Positions 32,775-41,536 of a stretch of 64,000 nucleotides of DNA are shown here, one piece after another. How positions within the stretch are numbered: position 1 is the stretch's first letter; the number at the start of each line of letters is the position of its first letter. The translations under genes were made by a program, and so were the position numbers. Origin of the DNA: Flavobacterium limi (GTDB taxonomy: Bacteria > Bacteroidota > Bacteroidia > Flavobacteriales > Flavobacteriaceae); the NCBI RefSeq assembly GCF_010645075.1, contig NZ_JAADZV010000003.1:480318-544317 (forward strand), in the 5' to 3' direction. The notes beneath the pieces are model-generated. The model was not told the origin of the DNA, did no database searches, and saw only the letters and a program-made list of their open reading frames with translations.

Positions 32775-33989
32775 ATGGAAACCTCTAAAGTACATCCTGA
32801 CATAATCAAAAAAACAACCTACTCTATCCTATTTATCATCAGCTTTTCGCATTTGATCAATGATCTTTTACAGGCAGTGGTTCCATCTATTTATCCTTTG
32901 CTGAAAGACAATTTCAGCCTGAGTTTTTCTCAAATCGGAATTATCACTTTTACGTATCAGATCGTTGCTTCTATTCTTCAGCCTTTTGTTGGAATGTATA
33001 CCGATAAAAAATCGAAGCCTTATTCGCTGATTATTGGAATGTTATTTACCATGACCGGGTTGTTCCTTGTTTCCATTGCTTCCAGCTTTATGTATCTTTT
33101 GTTATCTGTGAGTTTAATCGGAATCGGGTCTTCGATCTTTCATCCGGAATCTTCCAGAGTAGCGCATCTGGCTTCGGGCGGTAAAAAAGGACTGGCGCAG
33201 TCGATCTTTCAGTTAGGCGGAAATGCCGGAAGTGCCATTGGTCCTTTATTAGCGGCATTTATTGTGATTCCGCACGGCCAAAGTTATATTGCCTGGTTTT
33301 GTCTTATCGCCCTGATCGGAATTTTTGCTTTGTATAAAATTGCCCTTTGGTACACCGCACATTTATCTGAAAGAATTGCTAATAAATCGGCTCTTAAAAT
33401 CGAAACACATCATTTGTCTAAAAACAGAGTAATTGCTTCGTTGGTTATTTTATTGGTGCTGATTTTCTCCAAATACTTCTACATGGCGAGCATTACGAGT
33501 TATTACACGTTCTTTTTGATTGACAAGTTTCATATCTCGATTCAGCAATCGCAGGTTTATTTATTTCTGTTTTCAGGAGCAGTAGCTGCGGGGACATTAA
33601 TCGGCGGGCCAATTGGCGACCGTTTTGGAAGAAAATATGTAATCTGGGTTTCAATTCTGGGTGTTGCTCCTTTTACTTTAATGCTGCCTTATGTTTCTCT
33701 TTTTTGGGTTGGAACTTTATCTGTAATTATCGGATTGATTCTTTCATCTGCTTTCTCAGCGATTTTGGTTTATGCGACCGAATTACTGCCGGGAAAAGTG
33801 GGTCTGGTAGCGGGTCTCTTCTTCGGATTTGCTTTCGGAATGGGCGGATTGGGTTCTGCTGTTTTAGGAAAAATTGCTGATGCTACCAGTATCGAATATG
33901 TTTTTAAGATTTGTGCGTTTCTTCCGTTGATTGGGGTAATTACTGGGTTTCTGCCGAATATTGAAGGTCGAAAAAAGACCGGAAATTAA
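32775..33989 (+). CDS. MFS transporter, fosmidomycin-resistance (Fsr)-like
   Basis: 404-residue major facilitator protein with about 12 hydrophobic segments. Motifs include the loop-2 type GMYTDKKSKPYSLIIG, GIGSSIFHPESSRVAHLASGGKKGLAQSIFQLGGNAGSAIGPL (typical of the Fsr drug-exporter group) and GGPIGDRFGRKYVIW. It is likely an inner-membrane exporter of small toxic compounds and not a pectin gene. It is transcribed away from the AraC regulator with a 99-bp shared upstream region, a common regulator/efflux pairing. The substrate is unknown. Confidence 0.85.
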   Translation: METSKVHPDIIKKTTYSILFIISFSHLINDLLQAVVPSIYPLLKDNFSLSFSQIGIITFTYQIVASILQPFVGMYTDKKSKPYSLIIGMLFTMTGLFLVSIASSFMYLLLSVSLIGIGSSIFHPESSRVAHLASGGKKGLAQSIFQLGGNAGSAIGPLLAAFIVIPHGQSYIAWFCLIALIGIFALYKIALWYTAHLSERIANKSALKIETHHLSKNRVIASLVILLVLIFSKYFYMASITSYYTFFLIDKFHISIQQSQVYLFLFSGAVAAGTLIGGPIGDRFGRKYVIWVSILGVAPFTLMLPYVSLFWVGTLSVIIGLILSSAFSAILVYATELLPGKVGLVAGLFFGFAFGMGGLGSAVLGKIADATSIEYVFKICAFLPLIGVITGFLPNIEGRKKTGN

Positions 33990-34050
33990 TTTACCTGAAA
34001 TATATTCTTATTTTTTGAAGCAGAAAGATTAGGCATTTTCAGTAAACATC

Positions 34051-34167
34051 GTCCCGCTTTCCGTTTCAAACGAAGTTCACTGAACTCCAATAACAATATA
34101 AGTATAGTGAAGTAATCTCTTGTACTGAACCCCAGTACAAGAGGATTTTCACTTCAATCGGGGCTAA
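34051..34167. repeat. Hairpin-core repeat, copy B
   Basis: Flanks GTCCCGCTTTCCGTTTCAAA and GATTTTCACTTCAATCGGGG match copies A, C and D. The inner hairpin has a different sequence, CTCTTGTACTG / CAGTACAAGAG, and an extra insert of about 40 bp contains the palindrome AAGTTCACTGAACT. Confidence 0.8.
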
Positions 34168-34181
34168 AGATGAACATTATC

Positions 34182-34229
34182 TTTTTTGATTATCAAAAAA
34201 CACATAACCAAAACGTTATGTGTTTTTTT
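34182..34229. terminator. Tandem terminator after the MFS gene
   Basis: TTTTTTGAT/ATCAAAAAA is followed by AAAAAACACATAAC / GTTATGTGTTTTTTT with a 6-nt loop. The second hairpin has a U-run on the plus strand and an A-run before it, so it could also end minus-strand transcripts. Confidence 0.8.
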
Positions 34230-34397
34230 ATTGAACAATAAAAATTAGTCTCTAATTACAATCCGTTTGCCAAGTTCTTTAGTTTACTATCACCAATAAG
34301 AACTCTTTCATAACAGCAAAATAAGCTTCTGTACCCAATTAAAATTTTTACATTATTTTCTAAAATACCTTCGGTAGAAATTTTAACCCAAAAGACC

Positions 34398-35768
34398 ATG
34401 GAAGCAACTACATTTATCAAAGCGAAACAATTATTGGGAAACTGGTTACCACAAGACCCACAAATTATAGAAAACTGGACTCTAAAAATCAAAGAGTTTA
34501 CCAAAAAAAATCCATCACCACTCATTCCTGAAATTGCCGAATTTCAGAATCTGGTCTATTCAGATCCTGTTTTATATGCCAATGTACAGGGAATGTTTGC
34601 CGAAGCTCATTTTTTAAAACAAAACACACCTTTGCAATGGGAACCGGAACCTGTGAATTTTGAGGATTTCCTTGTTTTACTAAACGGAATCATGCAAACC
34701 GCTCCCGAAGCTTATCAAACCGGTGCTCCCGGAAATCAAACTCCTGCAGGTATGATTGGTTTTCCTATCAATGCCCTTTTGGCCTGGCCCATGGCAACCA
34801 ATTTTGGGTATGATGTTTTTTCAAATGCATTGGTTAATCAGCAACTGAAAAAAATATTAAACTACTGGTCTAAATTTTTGACTACAGAAGATTCACGTTA
34901 TGTTTTGATCGAAAATGACCCATCCGAAAACGTAATTGCATGGCTGAGCGAATTGGCACAGTCTGAAATGATGGACGTTGCTAAAGGAGCTTTAGGTTTA
35001 GAACCGAATCCGATTCCTGTCGGCGCCACATTTTCTGACGTCTTTCAATCTGATCCTTCAGATGTTTATTACGGATTCAAAAGCTGGGACGATTTTTTCA
35101 CAAGATTGTTTTGTCCGGATGTTCGACCTGTTACTGCACCCGATGATGATTCGATTATTGTAAACGCCTGCGAGTCGGCACCTTTGCAAGTGGCGAAGAA
35201 TGTGGCTTTGTCAGATCAGTTTTGGTTAAAAGGGCAGCCTTATTCGTTAGAAAACATGCTGAATTTTGATGAATTAGCGCCTCAATTTGAGGGAGGAACA
35301 GTTTACCAGGCTTTTTTGAGTGCCCTGAGTTACCACCGCTGGCACAGTCCTGTAAACGGCAGAATCGTAAAAACAGCTATTGTAAACGGTTCTTATTATT
35401 TAGAAAATCTTTATCAGGGTTTCTACAATCCGGAGGGCGCCGATTCGAGTGCACCTAATAATTCGCAACCCTTTTTAACAGCTGTTGCCACAAGGGCTGT
35501 TATATTTATTGAGGCAGATAATCCGGCGATTGGACTTATGTGCGTAATGCCTGTGGGTATGGCAGAGGTTTCCAGCTGCCAAATAAAAGTAAAAGCCGGC
35601 GACATTGTAAAAAAAGGCGACGAATTGGGAATGTTTCATTTTGGAGGCTCAACGCACTGCCTGATTTTCAGACCGGGTGTTAATCTAGACTTTACCACTT
35701 ATGAAACACCGGGATTGAGTGCTCCTAATAATATCCGTGTAAACACACAAATAGCAAAAGTGGTTTAG
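34398..35768 (+). CDS. Phosphatidylserine-decarboxylase-family enzyme with extra N-terminal domain
   Basis: 456-residue protein of the pyruvoyl-dependent PSD family. The C-terminal half carries YYGFKSWDDFFTRLF, RPVTAPDD, YHRWHSPVNGRIVKT, the segment ending PVGMAEVSSCQI and the self-cleavage motif GGST (residues 416-419, Ser418 would form the pyruvoyl group; bacterial membrane-lipid PSDs usually have LGST). Residues 1-200 form an additional helical domain (NPSPLIPEIAEFQNLVYSDPVLYANVQGMFAEA, GFPINALLAWPMATN) as in the larger PSD relatives that include fungal tryptophan decarboxylases. No membrane anchor is evident. It may therefore decarboxylate a soluble amino acid rather than phosphatidylserine. 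It is not obviously linked to pectin use. Confidence 0.8.
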   Translation: MEATTFIKAKQLLGNWLPQDPQIIENWTLKIKEFTKKNPSPLIPEIAEFQNLVYSDPVLYANVQGMFAEAHFLKQNTPLQWEPEPVNFEDFLVLLNGIMQTAPEAYQTGAPGNQTPAGMIGFPINALLAWPMATNFGYDVFSNALVNQQLKKILNYWSKFLTTEDSRYVLIENDPSENVIAWLSELAQSEMMDVAKGALGLEPNPIPVGATFSDVFQSDPSDVYYGFKSWDDFFTRLFCPDVRPVTAPDDDSIIVNACESAPLQVAKNVALSDQFWLKGQPYSLENMLNFDELAPQFEGGTVYQAFLSALSYHRWHSPVNGRIVKTAIVNGSYYLENLYQGFYNPEGADSSAPNNSQPFLTAVATRAVIFIEADNPAIGLMCVMPVGMAEVSSCQIKVKAGDIVKKGDELGMFHFGGSTHCLIFRPGVNLDFTTYETPGLSAPNNIRVNTQIAKVV

Positions 35769-35833
35769 AATACAGGCTGCGAATTAAACACAAAGTAGTC
35801 AAATTATATAGAAAACCAGAGTTTACTAACTCT

Positions 35834-35896
35834 AAAGTCGCAAATCATAACCTTACTATCGTGAGATTTTAAAGGCTTTATGACTTTGCGACTTTT
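35834..35896. terminator. Long hairpin AAAGTCGCAAATC / GACTTTGCGACTTT
   Basis: Imperfect inverted repeat with arms of about 18 nt followed by a T-run on the plus strand. It lies between the convergent decarboxylase and PL9 genes and probably terminates both. The words resemble dispersed flavobacterial intergenic sequence. Confidence 0.6.
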
Positions 35897-35944
35897 TGAT
35901 TTTTAATGAGTTATAATCTAAATAATTGTAGCTTCTTCTGCAGT

Positions 35945-37459
35945 CTAATGTTTAATTATACGTTTGCTAATTTTATTTCCGGCATTTATTAAAGTCAATA
36001 TATAAGCCCCTGCAGGAAGATTTTCTAAATTTAAAATTTGAGTTTGCTCATTCACATTCTTGTTCAGAATTAATTTACCTGATAAATCAAATAATTCAAT
36101 CACGGCTCCTTTTGTTATTTCATTTTCTAATTCAATAGTAAGGATGTCTTTTACCGGATTCGGATAGTAATTAAATGTAAAACCAGAATTTGTATCTTCT
36201 ATTGTTTCCACATTTGAATCTGTATTTATTTTTTTAGCGGTTGTAAAATTGCTTTCCGAATAACCCAAATCAGGATTACTGCCGAAATAAGAAAGTCCCA
36301 CATTGGTCCCTTTGTCTATCAAATCGCTTCCCTGAACTAATTTAAAAGGTAAATTTGTTGGAAGATCACCATTTGATTGTCTTGCTCCAATGGCAAGTGC
36401 AGTACTGGTACTTGTAAAATCAGAAGTGTTTACAGTGACACTTAAATTCCAAGAGTTGTTTTGCTGAGTTGCATTTGATATGGAAATTGTTCCGGATAAG
36501 GAAATATTATTTTTGAAAATATGTTTTTTTCCGGATTGTACAGGGTTACCAAAGCCAAAATTGATGTTGTTTCCAAATCCTGTACAATTATAAACTGTGA
36601 TACTTCCGGTATTGTTATTTTGATCGAATCCTTTTTTGGGATGGCCTATGGCAACACATTTGGTCAGTACATTATCTGCCGGAACAGAATTCCCTCCTAC
36701 TTTAAAACCATTTCCGTTTCCTGTAAAACCGCCGTAATTCCAAACGTCTACTCCGTTTCTGATTGCCCAGCAGTTTTCGAAAGTTACTTTTTGCGTACTG
36801 TCAAAACAATCGTAACCGTCATCTGAATTTTCCCAGGCACGACAGTTGATGAATTTATTTCCCGGACCCTGAGTTTGTTTTGGACCGAAACCGTCTGCCA
36901 TACTTCCCTTCTTTTTAGGGTCGTAATTTCGATAAGCGTCGCAGTTTTTTACCGTTGTATTCGAACCGCCTTTGTTAATTTCTAAACCGGTATTTCGGTT
37001 GTTGTAAAAAGCACAATTTTCGAAAGTAGTATTCGAACCCGTTACATAAGCGCCCTGATAGCCTGCTCTTGTAATGGCGATTCCCTTGAAACTCCAATAC
37101 GAACCTGTAATGCTAAACCCGAATGAATCCTGTACCCATTCCTGATCCGGAAACGAAAAATCGATAATGGCTCTTCCGTTGTTGACACATTCAACTTTGA
37201 TAGGACTTGCCGAAGTTCCTGATTTAGTAAAAGAAATCGTGTTTTTAGCTCCGGCAGTATATGCAATGGTATAAGTTCCGGCCTGTAATAAAATAACATC
37301 TCCCGCAACAGCTTTGCCAACAGCTGTTTTAAAGTTTAGGGCAGAAGAAAAACTCGAACCCGAATTGGTAGCAGTTCCCGTTGGTGTCACATAATAAGTA
37401 GTTGCCGAAACGGATGCCGACACCAAAAGCGACAGCATTACATAGTAGATTTTTTTCAT
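35945..37459 (-). CDS. PL9 pectate lyase with T9SS type A sorting domain
   Basis: 504-residue secreted lyase. The signal peptide (to SVSATTYYV) is followed by a right-handed beta-helix with the PL9 signature GSMADGFGPKQTQGPGN, then FINCRAWENSDDGYDCFDS, NGNGFKVGG and AIGHPKKGFDQNNNTG. From about residue 430 the C-terminus is a type IX secretion sorting domain (FNYYPNPVKDILTIEL, VIELFDLSGKLIL, LPAGAYILTLINAGNKISKRIIKH). PL9 enzymes cut pectate or rhamnogalacturonan by beta-elimination, using Ca2+ and a lysine base. It is a stand-alone minus-strand gene. It is the only enzyme in the window with a recognisable T9SS tail, so it is the one most clearly released outside the cell. Confidence 0.9.
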   Translation of the reverse strand: MKKIYYVMLSLLVSASVSATTYYVTPTGTATNSGSSFSSALNFKTAVGKAVAGDVILLQAGTYTIAYTAGAKNTISFTKSGTSASPIKVECVNNGRAIIDFSFPDQEWVQDSFGFSITGSYWSFKGIAITRAGYQGAYVTGSNTTFENCAFYNNRNTGLEINKGGSNTTVKNCDAYRNYDPKKKGSMADGFGPKQTQGPGNKFINCRAWENSDDGYDCFDSTQKVTFENCWAIRNGVDVWNYGGFTGNGNGFKVGGNSVPADNVLTKCVAIGHPKKGFDQNNNTGSITVYNCTGFGNNINFGFGNPVQSGKKHIFKNNISLSGTISISNATQQNNSWNLSVTVNTSDFTSTSTALAIGARQSNGDLPTNLPFKLVQGSDLIDKGTNVGLSYFGSNPDLGYSESNFTTAKKINTDSNVETIEDTNSGFTFNYYPNPVKDILTIELENEITKGAVIELFDLSGKLILNKNVNEQTQILNLENLPAGAYILTLINAGNKISKRIIKH

Positions 37460-37662
37460 AAGTTTTGTGTTTATTTGAGCAACACAAGGTACTTATGGTT
37501 TTTTATAAAAATATTGAATTAATTCAATGGTTTTGGAATTAAATATTTGAATTTGACTGGTTTGGGATTTGATTATGGGGTCGAGTTGGAAGCTCCTACG
37601 GGGATAACTTATAAAAAAATTTGCGAGCGCTCAACATATTTAGTATACAGAATAAAACATTC

Positions 37663-38751
37663 TTAGAAAGTTATTCCAAAGTGTTTCTGCCCATTCAATT
37701 TTAGTATATTATCAATATCCTTTTTGTTTGTTTCTACCTGTTGATTTTCGAAAGAAAGTTTTAGATTTTTCATTTCTATTGGATATGCCGAATGTTGATT
37801 TACAATTAACCTATGCTTTGGAAGATTAAAAATATTACCTACGTTTACATTACTAACAAATACAGCAGATACTTTTGTGAATTTTGGTGAGATAGAATTG
37901 AAGCTATTTGTATTATTAAAAGCCCAATCTACATCATATTTTAAATTAAAATTGAAATCAAGATTTAAGCATATTATAAATGGTTTATTTAATACTCCAT
38001 ACCTTCTCGCTTTATCTTTAAAATTTTTAAGAATTTTATTTGAATCTTCGCTTGCATCTTTTATAGTAACAGGAGAAAACTGAAATCCAATAGGTCTAAT
38101 ATCTTTTTTATTTTTAGCAGCTTCTGATTTAATAAAAAGTGATAAGATTATAAGTAAATTATCATCTTCATATTTCAAATGGTTAGTTAATAAAGTATTT
38201 TTTTCTCGAATTTCAATTTCCGCAGGATTTATTTTATTCAGTTCGCTTTCAAATGCCTTTCGTAGTTTACCTACTTTGGGAAAATTGTTCTTTTTAAATT
38301 CAAGTTTATCCAATCCCAACCAAAAAATAGGGGAGTTCATTTTATTAAGTTCATCAATGAATTTTGCCTTAAAATTTTCTTGTTTAACTTCCAACTCTGA
38401 CAAGGAAGATACTGTTGTTGCTTCAATATAAAATTCTTCTTCGCCTTTTCTTGCTAAAAAATCTGGTTTCTTTGTTGAATTTTCTAATAAAGGATGTGGT
38501 TCAAGAATATAGCCTTGACGATAGAAAGTTTCGTGTACAAATAATTCATAAAAAGCATCATTAAAACTATTCTTGAAATTTTGTTTAAGTTCTACTTTAT
38601 TTTCTTCTGGATAATTTTCAAACCACTTATTTAATAGTTCTCTAATCTCGGTAATTTTTGTTTGCTGATTATTGTCATAATAATTGAATATGTTGTCACC
38701 GAATGAAGCTCGTCGATTATCTTCACGTATTTTATCTTCAAATAGTTTCAT
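37663..38751 (-). CDS. Uncharacterised protein with PD-(D/E)XK-like motif
   Basis: 362 residues, lysine- and asparagine-rich, no signal peptide. I do not recognise the family. Residues 68-118 read YELFVHETFYRQGY, then KKPDFLA and EEEFYIEATTV. A helix Glu, Asp97 after a proline, and Glu110 in an EAT triplet 13 residues later match the layout of PD-(D/E)XK nuclease cores, with Thr in place of the usual Lys. The rest (FIICLNLDFNFNLKYDVDW, SAVFVSNVNVGNIFNLPKHRLIVNQHSAYPIE) suggests an alpha/beta fold. It lies 98 bp downstream of a HigBA pair on the same strand. A DNA-targeting or defence-related role is only a guess. Confidence 0.5.
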   Translation of the reverse strand: MKLFEDKIREDNRRASFGDNIFNYYDNNQQTKITEIRELLNKWFENYPEENKVELKQNFKNSFNDAFYELFVHETFYRQGYILEPHPLLENSTKKPDFLARKGEEEFYIEATTVSSLSELEVKQENFKAKFIDELNKMNSPIFWLGLDKLEFKKNNFPKVGKLRKAFESELNKINPAEIEIREKNTLLTNHLKYEDDNLLIILSLFIKSEAAKNKKDIRPIGFQFSPVTIKDASEDSNKILKNFKDKARRYGVLNKPFIICLNLDFNFNLKYDVDWAFNNTNSFNSISPKFTKVSAVFVSNVNVGNIFNLPKHRLIVNQHSAYPIEMKNLKLSFENQQVETNKKDIDNILKLNGQKHFGITF

Positions 38752-38849
38752 AGTAAATGATGGTAATCTTATTTGTATATTTAAAGTATTACTAAATCCC
38801 TAATTAATAAATACTAATAGGCTAATAAAAGTCGTTAATGTTTATCCAA

Positions 38850-39410
38850 TTAACCTAAAACCAAATCCTCACTCGTTAGTTTCACTTTAGGTTTACCCAA
38901 TTTTACCACAGCTTCTTTTACCCTAGTCTGGTCTTCTTTCGAAAGAAATACAGGAATCAATATTGCTATTTCAATTTTCAATAAGCGATTTATAACTATC
39001 AAATCTCGTAACGTGAAAGGTTTAATTCCATTCATCAGCTCTGACATGTGAGTCTTGCTTTTATGACCTAAAATTAAAGCCAGATTCTCCTGCGTTAATT
39101 CGAGTTCCTTGAGTTTTTTTCTTATGGCTTGTTTTCTGTTTTCCAGAAACATTCTTTCTAATTCTGCAATTTGTTCAGATTTGTCACTTTCTAAAAGTTT
39201 ATCATCATCAATCTGGTCAACATTGCTCCATTCAGCGTTTTCATATTTTTCAATTAGATCGCGTAATTTGATTCTTAGATTTTTAAAATGAAGATCTTCC
39301 TTTGCCAGAAGTCTAAGTTTTCTGTCGGCAATAAGTGCTCTTTCATAATCCAATTCATTTGTGATGATGCCTTTTTCTACTATTTTTTCTATGTCAAAAT
39401 GTGTTTTCAT
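38850..39410 (-). CDS. HigA-like antitoxin, XRE-type helix-turn-helix
   Basis: 186 residues from the ATG at 39410, which overlaps the toxin stop in an ATGA (4 nt), so translation is probably coupled. The N-terminal half is charged and helical (YERALIADRKLRLLAKEDLHFKNLR). The C-terminal half has an XRE helix-turn-helix at about 95-150 (KKLKELELTQENLALILGHKSKTHMSELMNG, TLRDLIVINRLLKIEIAIL). Such proteins neutralise the partner toxin and repress their own promoter. Toxin-first order is characteristic of HigBA loci. A longer frame to 39437 exists but would lie within the toxin gene. Confidence 0.8.
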   Translation of the reverse strand: MKTHFDIEKIVEKGIITNELDYERALIADRKLRLLAKEDLHFKNLRIKLRDLIEKYENAEWSNVDQIDDDKLLESDKSEQIAELERMFLENRKQAIRKKLKELELTQENLALILGHKSKTHMSELMNGIKPFTLRDLIVINRLLKIEIAILIPVFLSKEDQTRVKEAVVKLGKPKVKLTSEDLVLG

Positions 39411-39748
39411 TCTATATAGCCGTTTTTTCTCAACCATTTTTCAATAGTCGATTTCGTATTTTTAAATGTCGATTCATATTCCTGATGAGTACCTGCCCAA
39501 ACAATTGTAGCTTCACCGTCATCATCAAACTCAATCAATATAAGTGTTCTGTGAATATGAATATCAAAAAAATAGAATCCGTCGCTATGAACACAATCAG
39601 CATCGTTTCTAATATCTTTAATATTTTCTTCAGTAGGATTAAACTTTTCTAAATCTGAGATTAACGCATCAATTTCAGTACACAGTTTTTTATTACCGAT
39701 GTTTTTCTTTTTAATTTTTAAAATTATCTTCTTTCCAATAATTCTCAT
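39407..39748 (-). CDS. HigB-like toxin (RelE superfamily mRNA interferase)
   Basis: 113 residues from the ATG at 39748 (MRIIGKK; the frame is open to 39766). The C-terminal half matches HigB/RelE-fold toxins: LILIEFDDDGEATIVWAGTHQEYESTF followed by a C-terminal helix (TIEKWLRKNGYIE). The AGTHxEY segment is the recognisable family signature. HigB toxins cleave ribosome-bound mRNA; activity here is inferred. It overlaps the antitoxin by 4 nt and is the first gene of the small block that separates the PL9 gene from the SSS transporter unit. Confidence 0.72.
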   Translation of the reverse strand: MRIIGKKIILKIKKKNIGNKKLCTEIDALISDLEKFNPTEENIKDIRNDADCVHSDGFYFFDIHIHRTLILIEFDDDGEATIVWAGTHQEYESTFKNTKSTIEKWLRKNGYIE

Positions 39749-39902
39749 AAATAAATGACTTTGCAAATATAATCAAAAGTTATGATATAAACCGAACTTT
39801 AAGTATTTCTGCTATTTCGACAAACATAATCTTTATTTTTCAATTATAAGAATTTACTTATTTTACAGTGTACTTTATTCAAAAAATTTAAAGGCATAAA
39901 GA

Positions 39903-39934
39903 AACGCTCCCTTAAAAAAGAAAGCGTCCTTCAT
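39903..39934 (-). terminator. Terminator after the SSS transporter
   Basis: Stem ACGCTnnCTT / AAGnnAGCGT (39903-39929) with a T-rich 3' side on the minus strand, 25-50 bp downstream of the transporter stop. It is the expected end of the 45241-39956 unit. Confidence 0.65.
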
Positions 39935-39955
39935 TACTATATATTTAAAAACTAC

Positions 39956-41536
39956 TTAATTCCCATTAAAAATCAAATACAAACTCAAAATAGTCAGTCC
40001 CAACAAAGCAAAAAGTATCTTCACTTTTTTACTTGTTTTCGGAATATCCGTTTCATCTGAAAAATTGATTTCCGGATTTTTATCGGCTAATGAAATAATA
40101 ACAGCTGCAATGGTTAAAACAGCAAAAATATAAAACGAAATCAGTAAAAAGTGTGGCCATGCAGTATACACATCGGCAGGAAAAATCCATAAATACAATA
40201 CCCCAACAAATAAACTAAAAGCTGAACCCCAGGATAAAGTAAAGTTTACGGCTTTTTTGGTCGTGCGTTTCCAGAACACGCTTAACAGAAAAACAACTGA
40301 TAAGGATGGTGCCAGAAAACCTAAAACTGCCTGAAAAATATTAAACAGATTCTGTCCTTTGATGTTATCAATCGCAATGGCAATCAGAATCGCAAACAGG
40401 CATCCTCCTGCAATTGTCAAACGCCCAATCTTAATTTGCTGCTGAATCGAAGCTGTTGGATTCATTTTTTTTACATAAATATCATTCGTAAAAACAGTAC
40501 TCAATGCATTTAATGACGAACCAATTGTTCCTACCAAAACAGCAATCATCACGCAGATTACCAAACCGTTCATTCCACTTGGGAATAAATTGGTTACCAT
40601 CGTCATATATGCCAAATCAGAGTTTTTACCCAATTCCGGAAACAAAACTGCACACAGAATTCCCGGTAAAATAAACAACGGCAACGCCATTACTTTCAGC
40701 CAGCCAATAAAATTGACTCCGAGTTGTCCCTGCTCTAAATTCTTAGCTCCCAAAACACTCTGCACCATCGATTGGTCGGTACAAAAGAACGCTACAGCCG
40801 CTACTGGATAACCCAATAAAATAGCAGGCCAAGGATAATGCGCATCGTCTGCAGGCTGTACCAGATTCCAGAAATTAGAAGGTGTTTTAGCAATCAAAGC
40901 TTCGATTCCGCCTACTTTCTGCAAACCTAAATATGATAAGATTAATGAAACGACAATCAATAAAATCATCTGAAAAACATTCACTTTTGCAATGGCTTTC
41001 AAACCTCCGGCATAGGTAAAAATTCCTGAGAAGATTACTAAAACCGTTACACTCTGCCACATCGGAATCCCTAAAATCTGGCGTACCAGAATTCCACCGC
41101 TAAATAATCCGAGTGATAACCAGCTTACCAAAATTTTTACCATCGCATACCAGGCCAAAATAGTCTGGGTACTGTCGCCGTAGCGTTTCCCCATATATTC
41201 AGGCATCGTGCTGACTTTGCTCGCAATATATCTTGGTGCAAAAACAATAGCCAACAACAATAAAAACACAAAGGCATACCATTCAAAATTTCCGGCTACG
41301 ATTCCCGTTGCATATCCTATACTTGCAAAAGCCAATAAAGACGAAGGCCCCACATTGGTTCCCCACATATTAAACCCGATGTTGTACCAGTTCAGGGAGT
41401 TTCCCGCCATAAAAAGCGTTTCGTTCTTTTTGCTTTGCTTCACGCTTACCACATATCCAATGATCAGTAAAATCACCAGATAGGCTGCAACAATAATAAA
41501 ATCTAAAGCAGTTAGCTTGTCGTAGATGCTGTTCAT
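39956..41536 (-). CDS. Sodium/solute symporter (SSS, SLC5-type) sugar transporter
   Basis: 526-residue inner-membrane protein with about 13-14 hydrophobic segments. SSS features include LFMAGNSLNWYNIGFNMWGTNVGPSSLLAFASIGYATG near the N-terminus, SKVSTMPEYMGKRYG, FSGIFTYAGGLKAIAKVNVFQ and STVFTNDIYVK. It probably imports a monosaccharide or uronic acid released by the pectinases. Its start codon overlaps the stop of the upstream Gfo/Idh/MocA gene by 4 nt (ATGA), so the two are cotranslated. The operon partner with a mutarotase-like domain suggests L-rhamnose or another deoxy sugar, but galacturonate is also possible. Confidence 0.88.
   Translation of the reverse strand: MNSIYDKLTALDFIIVAAYLVILLIIGYVVSVKQSKKNETLFMAGNSLNWYNIGFNMWGTNVGPSSLLAFASIGYATGIVAGNFEWYAFVFLLLLAIVFAPRYIASKVSTMPEYMGKRYGDSTQTILAWYAMVKILVSWLSLGLFSGGILVRQILGIPMWQSVTVLVIFSGIFTYAGGLKAIAKVNVFQMILLIVVSLILSYLGLQKVGGIEALIAKTPSNFWNLVQPADDAHYPWPAILLGYPVAAVAFFCTDQSMVQSVLGAKNLEQGQLGVNFIGWLKVMALPLFILPGILCAVLFPELGKNSDLAYMTMVTNLFPSGMNGLVICVMIAVLVGTIGSSLNALSTVFTNDIYVKKMNPTASIQQQIKIGRLTIAGGCLFAILIAIAIDNIKGQNLFNIFQAVLGFLAPSLSVVFLLSVFWKRTTKKAVNFTLSWGSAFSLFVGVLYLWIFPADVYTAWPHFLLISFYIFAVLTIAAVIISLADKNPEINFSDETDIPKTSKKVKILFALLGLTILSLYLIFNGN

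Larger units (their letters stand above)
33990..34397. other. Intergenic region with repeat copy B and terminators
   Basis: Contains the hairpin-core repeat (34051-34167), a double terminator-like hairpin (34182-34229) and a leader of about 170 bp before the decarboxylase gene. I see no gene in it. Confidence 0.6.

Noticed and set aside
32775..33989. MFS transporter as a pectin-sugar importer
   Set aside because: Its motifs fit the fosmidomycin-resistance exporter group, and it is divergent from the pectin unit with its own regulator.
34256..34525. 89-codon minus-strand frame overlapping the decarboxylase start
   Set aside because: Antisense to the start of a well-supported gene; no recognisable features.
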